A stretch of DNA of 64,000 bases from assembly GCF_000152905.1 (NCBI RefSeq), contig NZ_CH672418.1, forward strand, positions 32,676 through 96,675, given 5' to 3'. Below, piece after piece: positions 25,988-36,770 of this stretch; the stretch's first letter is position 1; every line of letters begins with the position of its first letter. The notes beneath the pieces were generated by a model. It saw only the letters and a program-made list of their open reading frames with translations, had not been told where the DNA came from and ran no database searches. The stretch comes from Nitrobacter sp. Nb-311A. GTDB lineage: Bacteria; Pseudomonadota; Alphaproteobacteria; Rhizobiales; Xanthobacteraceae. The position numbers were made by a program, and so were the translations under genes.

Positions 25988-28462
25988 ATGGGGCGATCGA
26001 AGTTTGGGGGACGCGCGCGCGGTTTGCTTGCAACCACGTTGGCGATTATGGCGGCGGCGTCTGTGTCCGTCGCTGCGCAGGCTCAGCAGCGTACAGCTCC
26101 CCGGCAATCCGGCGCTGCCGGGCTGTTCCGCTTCGATATTCCCGCGCAGCCGTTGCCTCAGGCCCTGAACGAAATCGGACGCACGACCGGCCTTGCCGTG
26201 GTCTTCACGGGCAAGCGGCCGTTCAATGTCACCGGCCGGCCTGTGCAAGGCAACCTCACGTCCTCGCAGGCGCTCGCCGCGCTGCTGGCGGGGACCGGCA
26301 TCACCTACCGCTTTACCAACCCGCGCACGGTCACGATCGATACGGGAGAGCAAGGCGGCTCGGTCCGTGGAGGATCGATGCCGGCCGGCGCGATCGCGCT
26401 TGATACGATCGATGTGGAGGGGGCCGGGAATCCCAACTCCACGATGTCGCTACCTCCGGCCTATGCCGGCGGACAAGTGGCGCGCGGCGGCCAGCTCGGC
26501 ATACTCGGCAACCGGGATATGATGGACACGCCGTTCAATCAGACCAGCTACACGCGGAAACTGATCCAGGACCAGCAGGCCAGAAGCATCGGCGATGTGC
26601 TCAATAACGACCCGTCGGTGGCCAAGCTGTATGACTCGAGCGGCGGATTCAGTCGCGATCAATGGTTCATCCGGGGAATCGGAAGCAACGCCGCAAGCAC
26701 TTCCTTCGGCGGCCTGTACGGAATCATGGGGACAGGGACCAGCGCCGTAGCGGTGGAATCGCTGGAGCGGGTCGAGGTGCTGAAGGGCGCGAGCGCGCTG
26801 CTCAACGGCATTCCGCCGAGTCAGGGCGCGAGCCTTGGTACTGTCAACCTGGTGCCGAAGCGCGCCGGCGACGAGCCGCTGATCGCCTTCACACCGGAAT
26901 ACGCCATGAACAGTCAGCTCGGCGGGCACCTGGACGCGGCTCAGCGCTTCGGCGACAACAAGGAATTCGGCATCCGCTTCAACGGCGTGTATCGCAATGG
27001 CGACACTCCCATCAACCACCAGTGGCGTGAGACCCGACTGACGACGCTTGGCATTGATTATCGGGGAGAGAACTTCCGGCTGTCCGCCGACGTCGGCTAT
27101 CACTATCAGCACGTCACGGGGCTCCGGACTTCGTTGTCGGTTGCGGACAATATTCCGGTTCCGCGACCGCCGGACAGCCGCATCAACTGGTCGCAGCCGT
27201 GGGAGTTCAGCAAGATCGAGACCAAGTATGCTGCGACGCGCGCCGAGTGGGACATCACCGAGAACCTCACCGCCTATGCCGCGGTCGGGCGCAGCGTTGC
27301 AGGCGAGAGGGCCGCGTGGAATTCCATGTCGATTCAAGATGCCGCGGGCACGTTGTCGAATCCCTATGGTCCTTATGCGTTCACTTACTACATGCAGAGC
27401 AGCGCTGCGGAGACTGGGCTGCGGGGGCGCGTTGAGACCGGTCCCGTGACTCATGCTTTGGCGCTGGCGGCGGGATGGGGAACCCAGGAGGTCGGGAGCG
27501 AGTACAGGTATTCGTCGACGCTTCCGGACTCAAACCTGTATAATCCTGTCTTTCTTCCCCAGCCGGATTTCGGTGTGTTCGCTTCGCCCGCGGAAGCGCC
27601 CCGCGCAAGCCGCAACGAGAACTTGGGCTTCGCGCTTGCCGACACCATCTCGACCTTGGACGAGCGCGTCCAATTGATGTTGGGCATCAGGCATCAGAAA
27701 GTGAAGCAGCAGTCCTTCCTCAGCAATACGCTCTATAATGCGGACGCTCTGTCGCCGGCAGCCGCGCTGATCTTCAAACCGCTGGAGAACGTTTCTCTCT
27801 ACGTCAACTACATGGAAGCGCTGCAGGCCGGCCAGATCGCGCCGAGCAATGCGTTGAATGCCGGCGAGATCTTTGCGCCGTTCAAGACAAAACAGCAGGA
27901 AGTGGGCGCGAAGATCGATTTCGGCCGCATCGCGGCGACGCTCGCCGCCTTCACCACGGCACAGCCGACCTATGCTCGGGATCCCAACACATTCATGTTC
28001 GGTGAGACGGGCAAGGTCCGCTATCAGGGAATCGAGGTGGCCGCCTTCGGTGAGGCCACCGAGAGCTTGCGCTTCATCAGCGGTTTCACGTTTCTCGATA
28101 CAATGCTGGTTGAAACTCCCGACGGAACCAATGTCGGTAAGTGGCTTCCCGGCTTGCCCAGATATCGCGCGACGCTTAGCCTGGATTGGGATACGCCGAT
28201 CAAAGATCTAGCCGTAGGCGCATCGGGACAATGGCAATCGTTCACATACCGGGACGCGCCGAACACCCAGAGGGTCGATAGCTGGTACCGGATCGATCTA
28301 AACGCGCGCTATACGATCAGGCAGCCGGGCTGGAAACCGATCATCGTCCGGGCAAGCATCCGCAACGTTCTCGACAGGAACTACTGGGCAACTTCAAACA
28401 CATGGTACATGAATTTGAGCGAACCGCGCACGTTCCTGCTGTCGACGACGTTCCAGTTCTAA
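25988..28462 (+). CDS. TonB-dependent siderophore receptor with signalling domain
   Basis: About 824 residues from the ATG at 25988, which starts a proper signal peptide (LLATTLAIMAAASVSVAAQA); in-frame ATGs at 25919 and 25964 would lengthen the n-region. An STN signalling domain at about 40-115 (FDIPAQPLPQALNEIGRTTG) is followed by a plug (FIRGIGSNAAST, GVERVEVLKGAS-like LERVEVLKGASALL) and a 22-strand barrel ending in TTFQF with the terminal Phe. The ligand is probably a ferric siderophore; which one cannot be read. The STN domain and neighbours show that it reports ligand binding through FecR to FecI. Confidence 0.93.
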   Translation: MGRSKFGGRARGLLATTLAIMAAASVSVAAQAQQRTAPRQSGAAGLFRFDIPAQPLPQALNEIGRTTGLAVVFTGKRPFNVTGRPVQGNLTSSQALAALLAGTGITYRFTNPRTVTIDTGEQGGSVRGGSMPAGAIALDTIDVEGAGNPNSTMSLPPAYAGGQVARGGQLGILGNRDMMDTPFNQTSYTRKLIQDQQARSIGDVLNNDPSVAKLYDSSGGFSRDQWFIRGIGSNAASTSFGGLYGIMGTGTSAVAVESLERVEVLKGASALLNGIPPSQGASLGTVNLVPKRAGDEPLIAFTPEYAMNSQLGGHLDAAQRFGDNKEFGIRFNGVYRNGDTPINHQWRETRLTTLGIDYRGENFRLSADVGYHYQHVTGLRTSLSVADNIPVPRPPDSRINWSQPWEFSKIETKYAATRAEWDITENLTAYAAVGRSVAGERAAWNSMSIQDAAGTLSNPYGPYAFTYYMQSSAAETGLRGRVETGPVTHALALAAGWGTQEVGSEYRYSSTLPDSNLYNPVFLPQPDFGVFASPAEAPRASRNENLGFALADTISTLDERVQLMLGIRHQKVKQQSFLSNTLYNADALSPAAALIFKPLENVSLYVNYMEALQAGQIAPSNALNAGEIFAPFKTKQQEVGAKIDFGRIAATLAAFTTAQPTYARDPNTFMFGETGKVRYQGIEVAAFGEATESLRFISGFTFLDTMLVETPDGTNVGKWLPGLPRYRATLSLDWDTPIKDLAVGASGQWQSFTYRDAPNTQRVDSWYRIDLNARYTIRQPGWKPIIVRASIRNVLDRNYWATSNTWYMNLSEPRTFLLSTTFQF

Positions 28463-28483
28463 AATCCTTCACGGAAACGGTGA

Positions 28484-28556
28484 AAGACTCTCGCTTTTTG
28501 ATTTGACGCGTTTTCTTCACGCGAACCGGTATCCCTCTGCTCGAAAACGCCGTACA
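28484..28556. repeat. Dispersed palindromic repeat, CGCGTTTTC type
   Basis: TGACGCGTTTTCTTCACGCG followed by AACCGGTATCC and GCTCGAAAACGCCGTA. It matches the right half of the element at 9,887-9,989 almost base for base (CGCGTTTTCTTCACGCGAAC). It lies just after the receptor gene. Confidence 0.7.
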
Positions 28557-28704
28557 GGAATGATGGTTTCCGTTACCTTGTCGCGCCAGTCTCATTCCGC
28601 GCCGTCGTCACCAACATCGGCTGCCGTTCGCTCCGATCATCCTTGATCCGTGAGAGCCGGTGACCTGTCCGCGCATGACGAGCGTTTCAGCGTGAGCACC
28701 ATTG

Positions 28705-29813
28705 TCAGTCGCGGCCCTCGGCCTCCGTCACATGCACCTCGGTCACATGGCCCATCTTGCGGCCGGGGAGCGGGGGGCCCTTGCCGTAGATATGAACGGC
28801 GGCGCCGGGCACGGTGAGCCACTTCCCGTAATCGAGGACCTCCTTGCCGATCAGGTTCGTCATGACGGCGCTGCCGTGCCGGACCGGCTTGCCGAGCGGC
28901 CAGCCGGCGACCGCGCGGATGTGCTGCTCGAATTGCGAGACCGAGGCGCCGTCGAGCGTCCAGTGGCCCGAGTTGTGGACGCGCGGCGCGATCTCATTGA
29001 CGAGCAGCGTCGGCCCGCTCGCGCCGGGCACCACGAACATCTCCACCGCCAGCACGCCGACATAATCGAGCGCGGCGGCAATTTTCCCGGCCGTGTCGCG
29101 CGCCTGCGCGGCGAGCGCATCGGGAATTGCGGCCGGCGCGCGCGAATATTTCAGGATGTGATCGTGATGTTCGTTCTCGGTCACGTCGAAACATTCGACG
29201 CCGCCGTCGATCCCGCGCGCGGCGATCACGGAAATCTCGCGTTCGAACGGCACGAAGGCTTCCACGACCGCCGACTTGGTGCCGAGATCGCTCCACACCT
29301 GGTCCAGGTCGTCGCCCGCGCGGATGATGGCCTGGCCCTTGCCGTCGTAGCCGAAGCGGCGGGTCTTGATCACGGCGGGCAGGCCGACGGCTTTGACGGC
29401 TTCGCGAAGCCCCTGCGCCGACGCCGCGGCGGCATAGGCGGCGGTTGCGATACCGAGGCCGGTGACGAAATTCTTTTCAAGCAGGCGGTCCTGCACGGTT
29501 TCCAGGATGCGATGATCCGGCAGCACCGGCCGGCGCGCGGCGAGGACCATCGCGGTCGCCGCCGGAACATTCTCGAATTCATAGGTGATGACGTCGACGT
29601 CGGCCGCGAACAACTCCAGCGCCTCGACGTCGGCGTATTCGGCGCAGGTGGCGTTCTGCACGACGTCGAACGCCGGGGAGTCCGGGTCCGGCGAGAACAC
29701 CTGGCACTTGAGGCCGAGGCGTGCGGCCGCCAGAACCAGCATCCGGCCGAGCTGGCCGCCACCGAGAATTCCGATGGTGCCGCCCGGTTTTAGAGCCAGC
29801 CGCCGGGAACCGC

Positions 29814-29817
<4 letters not shown>
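28705..29817 (-). CDS. purK: 5-(carboxyamino)imidazole ribonucleotide synthase
   Basis: About 370 residues from a GTG at 29817. This GTG overlaps the TGA of purE (GTGA, 29814-29817), so the two are translationally coupled. It begins near [20 protein letters not shown], the nucleotide-binding start of PurK, and has the ATP-grasp blocks [20 protein letters not shown] and [28 protein letters not shown]. It carboxylates AIR with ATP and bicarbonate in purine synthesis; PurE then moves the carboxyl group. Confidence 0.95.
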
Positions 29818-30302
<485 letters not shown>

Positions 30303-30512
30303 TTATTTATTTGTTTCGTCGGGAATCCAGAAACTGATTCGGGTTACGGGAAGGCGTTTTGGCGAGGCAACCAGCCGGGAATGAACTATCCCTTCTTGGT
30401 GAACGGCGGCAAGCCTTGCAATGATGAAAAAGACACCTAAAGCGGCTAGGTCCCCGACCGTCGCAAGGCGCAACGGCGGCGGAACGAGTGAGAGCGGAAC
30501 GAGCGGGGCCGT

Positions 30513-30719
30513 TCAGGCAATGATATCTGGCGTGATCTGGTCTTCGATGAAGGAGATGCGGTCGCGCAACTGCAGCTTGCGCTTCTTCAGCCGCTGTAGC
30601 CGCAGCAAATCGGGCGCAGGCGATTGATGCAGTGCATCAATGGCGGCGTCCAGGTCGCGGTGTTCCTGTTGCAGCCGCGCGAGCTCAGCTCCGAGTTCGC
30701 GCTCTTCTTCGTCGGTCAT
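30513..30719 (-). CDS. DUF465 (YdcH-like) small protein
   Basis: 68-residue helical hairpin protein, MTDEEERELGAELARLQQEH followed by a Pro/Asp turn and LQRLKKRKLQLRDRISFIED. The second helix RLKKRKLxLRDRI is the DUF465 signature. It forms a coiled-coil dimer; the function is unknown. A second member with the same RRKLMLKDEIERL motif lies at 33122-33307. Confidence 0.82.
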   Translation of the reverse strand: MTDEEERELGAELARLQQEHRDLDAAIDALHQSPAPDLLRLQRLKKRKLQLRDRISFIEDQITPDIIA

Positions 30720-30957
30720 GATGACGTACTGACTCGAATCGCGAACGGTTTGCGAAGGGTTGGAATTCCAGCTCGCGAATTATCTCCCTTGCTCGCGCCG
30801 CGCGCAAGTTGGCGGGTTCCCTGCGCCCGGCTCATTTTTAGCGTCCCTTTTCTGGGATCAACCCGACGCTCTATTGATCCAGATCCACGTCGCTATGTCT
30901 TTGGAGGTATGGATCGACAGCGTCGAAGGAAGAACGGCGATGCCCCGATTGGGGATC

Positions 30958-32838
30958 CTACTTCGCCGCGACGAAGAAGAAATCCTCGCGTCCAGGCAGT
31001 GAACCATAAGTGTAAGGCTCCTGCCGGCCGGCGGTGGCGTCCAGCACATCGTCACGCACCAGCCGGAAAACCTTGTTAATCTCGACGCCCGGCGTCGCAA
31101 TACGCTGGACCAAGGCCGAAGCGAACGGCGAATTGGCTCCGTCGCCGTCGAGCGCGGTCTGGCCGTGTTTGGCGGCGAAGACGACAAGTGATGCGCCGCT
31201 CACCGACACCTCGCCAAGGCCCCGCGCAACCCCGACCGCGCCGCGTACCGAGGCGACCAGCGGCGCGGCGACGCGGCGCATCTTTGCCGCGAACGGATTG
31301 TCGCGGCAGGCATCGAGGATCACCAGTCGGAGCTTCTTCGCGCTCTCCATCGCGCCCATGACCTGATCGAGTTGCACGGCCTCGAACTGTGCATCGCGGT
31401 CGGCAGCAAGCCTGGCGTCGACCGGGATCAGGTAGTTCTGGCCCTGCACCTCGATGCCATGGCCGGCGTAGTAGACCATTGCCCAGTCAGCGGTCTCGCT
31501 TTCCTCAGCAAAGCGGCGCAGATGATCCACCATGGTCTCGCGCGTGGCGTCGAGCGCAAGTGTGACGGACGCAAACCCCATATTGCGCAGCGCCGCCGCC
31601 ATGACAGTGGCGTCGTTTTTCGGGTTCGTCAACGCCGAGACGCTGCGATAGGCGGAATTGCCGATCACCAGCGCGACGCGCCGGCCCTGTCGGGCAGAGG
31701 TTTCCAGCCGCTCGTTGGCAATCGGCTCGTTGACGATCTTGGCAGTGATTGGAGCCGTGGCCACGCTCTTGGCGTTGGCCGGCATCTTCGTCACGGGCGC
31801 CGAGGTCACAACAGGAGCGGGTGGCGGCACGCCGCTGTTGAGCGCGGCGAGACGCGCTTCGGCATCCTTACGATCATCTGTGGACGTTGACTCAAACCGG
31901 CGCTCGTTTCGCGAGGCGATGGCCCGTTCATACCAGGTCCGCGCCTGGTCGATGTCCCCCATCTTCTCATAGGTCTTGCCGAAGCAGACCAGCGTGGGAA
32001 CGTAGTCCGCGTCGATCGCTTGCATCCGCTCGCAATCGGCCAGCGCCAGCGGCAGATTCCCCATCGTCCGATGGATATCGGCCCGCGTCGCTAGCGCCCC
32101 CTCCTGTGCGCGACCATGACTGGCGCGGGGATGCCGCAATTTGACGGCCTGATCGGCGTCCGCCAGCGCCCGCACGAGGTCGCCCTGGCGCTGAAAGTAC
32201 CCGGCGCGGCTAGCGTAAGCATTTCCAAATTTCGAATCAATGCGAATGGCCCGCGTTGCGTCGGCAATCGCCTTCTCAAAATTTCCAAGTTCATTGTGAA
32301 CAATGGAGCGATTATTGAAAGCGATCGCATAGCGCGGATTCGCCTTGAGCACGGCATCGTAATCGGCCAGCGCTAAGGCGAATTTGCGCTGCCGCCTGTA
32401 GATAAGCGCGCGATTGTTACGTGCACCATAATCGCCTGGCTTGAGCCGCAGGACAGCTCCATAATCCTGCAAGGCACTTTCAAGGTCGCCCTTTCCTGCG
32501 AATGCCTCTCCGCGTTTTGCGTAGATTACGTGGAGACCGCGCAGTCCACGCGTGCGCGGCACCAGCGCCAGCGCTTCGGTTACGTCGGCGATGGCGCGAT
32601 CGTATTGCGATTTTTCGACCCACGCATTTGCCCGCCAATCAAGCGCGAGAATGCGGTCGAGCACGCTGGTCTTGCGCGCGAGAAACGCCGTGCAGCTTGC
32701 GATTTTCTTGTCTATGTTAGTTGATTGCTTGCACGCGCCCGGTGGGGCCGCCCGTGCTGCCATGTTTCCGCCCGCCAGGACCAGTCCCACCAACATCCCG
32801 GCGAGACCGCAACGCAACCCAGTTCCTACCGCGATCAA
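30958..32838 (-). CDS. Exported TPR-caspase (peptidase C14) protein
   Basis: 626 residues from a TTG at 32838 supported by GGGAGGTGA just upstream. A signal peptide (GMLVGLVLAGGNMAARAA) is followed by about seven TPR units over residues 40-320 (ALQDYGAVLRLKPGDYGA, ALADYDAVLKANPRYAIA, AIADATRAIRIDSKFGNA). After a Pro/Ala linker, a C14 caspase domain occupies about 385-625. The catalytic pair is intact: His in VYYAGHGIEVQGQNYLIP and Cys in LVILDACRDNPF. The export signal places this metacaspase-like protease in the periplasm. Its target is unknown. Confidence 0.9.
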   Translation of the reverse strand: MIAVGTGLRCGLAGMLVGLVLAGGNMAARAAPPGACKQSTNIDKKIASCTAFLARKTSVLDRILALDWRANAWVEKSQYDRAIADVTEALALVPRTRGLRGLHVIYAKRGEAFAGKGDLESALQDYGAVLRLKPGDYGARNNRALIYRRQRKFALALADYDAVLKANPRYAIAFNNRSIVHNELGNFEKAIADATRAIRIDSKFGNAYASRAGYFQRQGDLVRALADADQAVKLRHPRASHGRAQEGALATRADIHRTMGNLPLALADCERMQAIDADYVPTLVCFGKTYEKMGDIDQARTWYERAIASRNERRFESTSTDDRKDAEARLAALNSGVPPPAPVVTSAPVTKMPANAKSVATAPITAKIVNEPIANERLETSARQGRRVALVIGNSAYRSVSALTNPKNDATVMAAALRNMGFASVTLALDATRETMVDHLRRFAEESETADWAMVYYAGHGIEVQGQNYLIPVDARLAADRDAQFEAVQLDQVMGAMESAKKLRLVILDACRDNPFAAKMRRVAAPLVASVRGAVGVARGLGEVSVSGASLVVFAAKHGQTALDGDGANSPFASALVQRIATPGVEINKVFRLVRDDVLDATAGRQEPYTYGSLPGREDFFFVAAK

Positions 32839-32976
32839 CGCTCACCTCCCTCGCCCGACCACCAGCATTTCATAACGGCCAACTGTTGAGATGCAATCCT
32901 GGAGGTAGCAGCCGGGCGTCAACTGAACTCGTTGTGGATGCGTATAAAATTCTGAGCGCTAAATTCGCTCGTCGAA

Positions 32977-32998
32977 GCCACCGGCTTTAGCCGGTGGC
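32977..32998. repeat. Perfect GCCACCGGC hairpin, possible IS200/IS605 end relic
   Basis: GCCACCGGCT-TT-AGCCGGTGGC, a 10-bp perfect stem. Hairpins of the form AAGCCACCGxCTTTAGxCGGTGG are typical of IS200/IS605-family ends. No transposase or TnpB gene is nearby. It could also be a simple bidirectional hairpin; there is no U tract. Confidence 0.45.
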
Positions 32999-33121
32999 GT
33001 GTTCTCACAATCCCGCAAATATGATTGGTGGGCTTTTTTGGCCTATCGACAGTCGTCGCGGTTCATGTAGACTTTACCGTTCCGGGCGAATCTGAGGTCT
33101 CATCTCACCGAGGAGGTTCGA

Positions 33122-33307
33122 ATGGCAATTCAGGCGCATCTCGCTGAACTGGAACGGAAACATCGAATCCTGGACAGCGAATTGCACGATGCTCTCAGGC
33201 ACCTTTCCACCGACGACCTGAGGATTGCCGAGTTGAAGCGCCGAAAACTGATGCTTAAGGACGAGATCGAAAGACTCAAGTTCTGCACGGCGGGGACCGT
33301 CCACTAA
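33122..33307 (+). CDS. DUF465 (YdcH-like) small protein
   Basis: 61 residues with GAGGAGG seven bases before the ATG. The first helix reads HLAELERKHRILDSELHDAL and the second RIAELKRRKLMLKDEIERLK, the DUF465 pattern. It is a paralogue of the protein at 30513-30719, 2.4 kb away on the other strand, with the caspase gene between them. Confidence 0.82.
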   Translation: MAIQAHLAELERKHRILDSELHDALRHLSTDDLRIAELKRRKLMLKDEIERLKFCTAGTVH

Positions 33308-33453
33308 ACTCCCAGCCTCTCACTTCAAGGGTCGCGGAGTCAGGAGCGTCGTTGCTGCTGCTGCCGTTCGCACGGGCAGAGCCGCCCGGACGATAGTGCC
33401 AGCTATCGCCCAGGGGGACGGCTCCGTCTGATAATTGTCGCCTGCTTTGTCCG

Positions 33454-34557
33454 CTATTTCACGGCCAAGGCAGCGACATGATCGGCGATCGCAAGTGACG
33501 AGGTGAGGCCGGGCGACTCAATTCCGAACAGATTGATCAGCCCGGGCAAGCCATGGTCCGCGGGTCCCTCGATCATGAAGTCCTGCACGGCCACCGCCGG
33601 CGGCACGATCTTGGGGCGAATTCCAGAATAAGCCGGGATCAGGGCGCCGTCAGGCAGTTCAGGCCAATAGCGCCGGATCGCCGGGTAAAAGCGGGTCGCC
33701 CGCTCCGGGTCGACGTCATAATTCGGTATCTCGATCCATTCGACATCGGGGCCGAAGCGGGACTGGCCGGAGAGGTCGAGCGTGAGATGCACACCAAGGC
33801 CGCCGGGTTCGGGGACCGGATAGATCAGGCGCGAAAACGGCGCACGGACGCTACAACTGAAATAGCTTCCCTTGGCGAGATAGGCCGGCGGAATCCGGCC
33901 AACGGGCATGCCTTTGATCCGGCGCGCCACCGCCGGAGCGCTCAGGCCGGCGGCATTGATCAGCAGATCACAGGCGAGCGTCATCGGCGCGTCGCCGCCG
34001 GTTTCGATTTCCAGCCCATGAGGCGTCGCCCTGGCGCTCAATAAGGGGGTCAGAAATGCGAACGTCGCGCCGTCCCGCTCGGCGTCACCGCGCAAGGCCA
34101 GCATAAAGGCGTGACTGTCGATAATGCCCGTCGACGGAGATAGCAGCGCGGCGACGCAGTGCAGCGCCGGTTCGAGCGCACGAGCCTGGTCAGCGCTCAG
34201 GAGCTGGATGTCCTTGACGCCATTGGCCTCCGCGTGTGCTCTGATGGCCCGCAGCCTGTCGACCTCGCATTCGGTGGTCGCGACGATCAGCTTGCCGCAA
34301 ATGCGGTGTGGAATGCCGTACTCCCGGCAATAAGTGTAGAGGGCCGGGCGGCCGCTGACGCAGGTCCGCGCCATCAGGCTGCCGGCGGGATAGTAAATGC
34401 CGGCGTGGATCACCTCGCTGTTGCGCGACGACGTTGCCGTTCCGATGTTGTCCGCAGCTTCGAGAACGACAACCTCGCGGCCGGCTCGCGCGAGCCGCCG
34501 CGCGACCGCAAGCCCGATCACGCCTGCGCCCACGACCACACACTCAACCCTGTCCAT
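33454..34557 (-). CDS. FAD-dependent oxidoreductase, L-2-hydroxyglutarate oxidase-like
   Basis: 367 residues from [20 protein letters not shown]; an ATG at 34584 would add nine residues. The N-terminal dinucleotide-binding loop [17 protein letters not shown] and the acid VVLEA bind [23 protein letters not shown] is the LhgO/DAO-family signature, [14 protein letters not shown] the second flavin contact, and GIRPK plus [19 protein letters not shown] the C-terminal motifs. It probably oxidises L-2-hydroxyglutarate or a similar 2-hydroxyacid and passes electrons to quinone. It is divergent from the PotABC-like operon. Confidence 0.88.
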   Translation of the reverse strand: MDRVECVVVGAGVIGLAVARRLARAGREVVVLEAADNIGTATSSRNSEVIHAGIYYPAGSLMARTCVSGRPALYTYCREYGIPHRICGKLIVATTECEVDRLRAIRAHAEANGVKDIQLLSADQARALEPALHCVAALLSPSTGIIDSHAFMLALRGDAERDGATFAFLTPLLSARATPHGLEIETGGDAPMTLACDLLINAAGLSAPAVARRIKGMPVGRIPPAYLAKGSYFSCSVRAPFSRLIYPVPEPGGLGVHLTLDLSGQSRFGPDVEWIEIPNYDVDPERATRFYPAIRRYWPELPDGALIPAYSGIRPKIVPPAVAVQDFMIEGPADHGLPGLINLFGIESPGLTSSLAIADHVAALAVK

Positions 34558-34613
34558 TTGTAATCCGGACTGTTTTCCGATCACCGGAGCGCGATTCGCG
34601 CCGGCCCGTCATT

Positions 34614-34682
34614 TATAGCGTTTTCAGGTGAAGCATGTCCTCAGGCTTGACCCAAAGACATGCTTCGCTTGAAAACGCTATA
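34614..34682. repeat. Dispersed palindromic repeat, complete TATAGCGTTTTC type
   Basis: TATAGCGTTTTCA (34614-34626) is perfectly inverted against TGAAAACGCTATA (34670-34682). An inner AGCATGTC / GACATGCT pair and a CTCAGGCTTGACCC centre lie between them. This is the best-preserved copy of the family also seen at 22,590. It lies in the promoter region between two divergent genes. Confidence 0.85.
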
Positions 34683-34710
34683 GCCTTCATTGCGAACGAG
34701 ACGGGATGGA

Positions 34711-35859
34711 ATGACGAACGAGGCAAGACATGGCTCTGAAGCGGCCGCACCGGCCGATCTGCCGTTGTTACAGGTCGATGCGGTCGTCAAGCGCTTTGGC
34801 GGGTTTACCGCGGTCAATCGTCTGTCGCTCGATATCAAGGCGGGAGAGTTTTTTGCTCTGCTGGGGCCGAGCGGCTGCGGCAAGACCACGCTGCTCCGGA
34901 TGCTTGCCGGATTCGAGACGCTCGATAGCGGGGGCATCCTTCTCGACGGTCGGGACATCTCCAATGTTCCGCCGCACCGGCGTCCGGTCAACATGATGTT
35001 CCAGAACTACGCACTGTTTCCTCATCTGTCCGTGCGGGACAACATCGCGTTCGGGCTGAGGCGTGCGAGCCTGCCGCGTGCCGAGATCGATGCGCGCGTC
35101 GCGGAGATGGTGGCGCTGGTGAGTCTGGAGGGCATGGAAAAGCGCAAGCCGGAGCAGCTTTCCGGCGGCCAGAGGCAGCGCGTGGCGCTGGCGCGCGCGC
35201 TTGCCCGGCGCCCACGGCTTTTGCTGCTCGATGAACCGCTGGCCGCGCTCGACAAGAAGCTGCGCGAGAACACTCAAGCCGAATTGATGCGGCTGCAGCG
35301 CCAGCTCGGCATGACCTTCATCATCGTCACCCACGATCAGGAGGAGGCGATGATGATGGCGGACCGTATCGGGGTCATGAATGCGGGGCGTCTGCAACAG
35401 GTGGCGACGCCGCGACAGCTCTATGAGGCGCCGAATTCCCGCTGGATTGCCGAGTTCGTCGGCGGAATTAACATCATCGATGGCGAGGTGGAGTCGCGCG
35501 TCGCCGGCCGCGTGACGGTCGCAACGCAGGCAGCCGGACAGGTGACGGCGGCAGTGCCCTTGCAGGCGCTGACGACGGATCAGGTCTGCGTCGCAATACG
35601 CCCGGAGAAGGTTCGCCTGTCGCGAGGCGAGGCGACACCCGATGCGGGCCATGCGGATGGGATCAACCGCATGGAAGGCGTCATTGCCGGCATCAGTTAT
35701 CTTGGCGGTCAGACTCGCTATCAGATCAGGCTTGATCGCGGCGCGCTGCTGCATGCGTCGGTCGCCAACACCGTCCGGCTGGAGACCAATGCTTACGATA
35801 CGGCGCAGCGCGTGGTGGCGTATTTCGCGCCAGACGATTGCATGGTGCTCGACCGATGA
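34711..35859 (+). CDS. potA: ABC importer ATPase, spermidine/putrescine (PotA) type
   Basis: 382 residues from the ATG at 34711. Walker A is [19 protein letters not shown], the Q loop [12 protein letters not shown], the signature [19 protein letters not shown], Walker [13 protein letters not shown], and the H loop [22 protein letters not shown]-terminal TOBE domain (about 300-380) contains [16 protein letters not shown]. The ligand class is inferred from the paired PotB- and PotC-like permeases; putrescine, spermidine or another opine-like amine are possible. The next gene overlaps it by four bases. Confidence 0.9.
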   Translation: MTNEARHGSEAAAPADLPLLQVDAVVKRFGGFTAVNRLSLDIKAGEFFALLGPSGCGKTTLLRMLAGFETLDSGGILLDGRDISNVPPHRRPVNMMFQNYALFPHLSVRDNIAFGLRRASLPRAEIDARVAEMVALVSLEGMEKRKPEQLSGGQRQRVALARALARRPRLLLLDEPLAALDKKLRENTQAELMRLQRQLGMTFIIVTHDQEEAMMMADRIGVMNAGRLQQVATPRQLYEAPNSRWIAEFVGGINIIDGEVESRVAGRVTVATQAAGQVTAAVPLQALTTDQVCVAIRPEKVRLSRGEATPDAGHADGINRMEGVIAGISYLGGQTRYQIRLDRGALLHASVANTVRLETNAYDTAQRVVAYFAPDDCMVLDR

Positions 35860-36770
35860 GCGGGCGGCGTCTTTTTTCCGTTCCCGCGCGCAGGGCGGCG
35901 CTTGCGCCGTTTCTGTGGATGCTGCTGTTTTTCCTGCTGCCGTTCGGCTTCGTGCTGAAGATCAGCCTGTCGCACGCGGTGATAGCGCAGCCGCCTTATC
36001 TGCCGGTGTTCGATCCGGCCGGAGGAGTGGCCGCCTTCAAGGCAGCCATCGCGGCGCTGTCGCTCGACAATTTCCGGCTGCTGGCGTCGGATCATTTTTA
36101 TGCCCTGTCTTACCTGCGAAGCGTTGTCGTCGCTTTGGTCTCGACATCGATTTTGCTCGCGGTCGGCTATCCGATTGCTTACGGCATGTCGCGCCTGCCG
36201 GCGCGCTCGCAACCAGTTGCGATGATCCTGGTGATCGTGCCGTTCTGGACCTCTTTTCTGATCCGCGTCTACGCGTGGATCAACATTCTCCAGCACGACG
36301 GCATCCTGAACAAGGTGCTGGTGGCGCTGCACCTCGTCAGCGCCCCCCTCGTGTGGCTGTCCACCGACGCCGCGATGTATGTCGGAATCGTCTACTCCTA
36401 TCTGCCCTTCATGATCCTGCCGCTTTACGCGACATTGGCGAAGATCGATCCCGCGCTCCTTGAGGCTTCCGCCGACCTCGGCGGCTCGCGTCTGACGACG
36501 TTCTGGCTGGTGACGGCGCCGTTGTCGCTTCCGGGGATCGGCGCGGGCGCGCTGCTGTGCTTCATTCCGATTGTCGGGGAGTTCGTGATTCCGGATCTGC
36601 TCGCGGGGTCGGCTTCGCCGATGATCGGGCAGACCCTGTGGCTGGAATTCTTTACCAACCGCGATTGGCCCGTGGCGTCGGCGCTCGCCGTCGTGCTGCT
36701 GGTGCTGCTGCTGGCGCCGCTTCTTGTTTACGAGCGAGTTCAACGTCGCCGGCTGGAAGGGGCGCAATGA
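35856..36770 (+). CDS. potB: ABC importer permease, PotB type
   Basis: 304 residues from the ATG at 35856 that overlaps the stop of the ATPase gene (ATGA). Six membrane helices. The permease EAA loop reads LLEASADLGGSRLTTFWLVT (about residue 210), the coupling helix that meets the ATPase. A long periplasmic loop after helix 1 is typical of PotB. Functional coupling with potA and potC is shown by overlaps at both ends. Confidence 0.9.
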   Translation: MSGRRLFSVPARRAALAPFLWMLLFFLLPFGFVLKISLSHAVIAQPPYLPVFDPAGGVAAFKAAIAALSLDNFRLLASDHFYALSYLRSVVVALVSTSILLAVGYPIAYGMSRLPARSQPVAMILVIVPFWTSFLIRVYAWINILQHDGILNKVLVALHLVSAPLVWLSTDAAMYVGIVYSYLPFMILPLYATLAKIDPALLEASADLGGSRLTTFWLVTAPLSLPGIGAGALLCFIPIVGEFVIPDLLAGSASPMIGQTLWLEFFTNRDWPVASALAVVLLVLLLAPLLVYERVQRRRLEGAQ

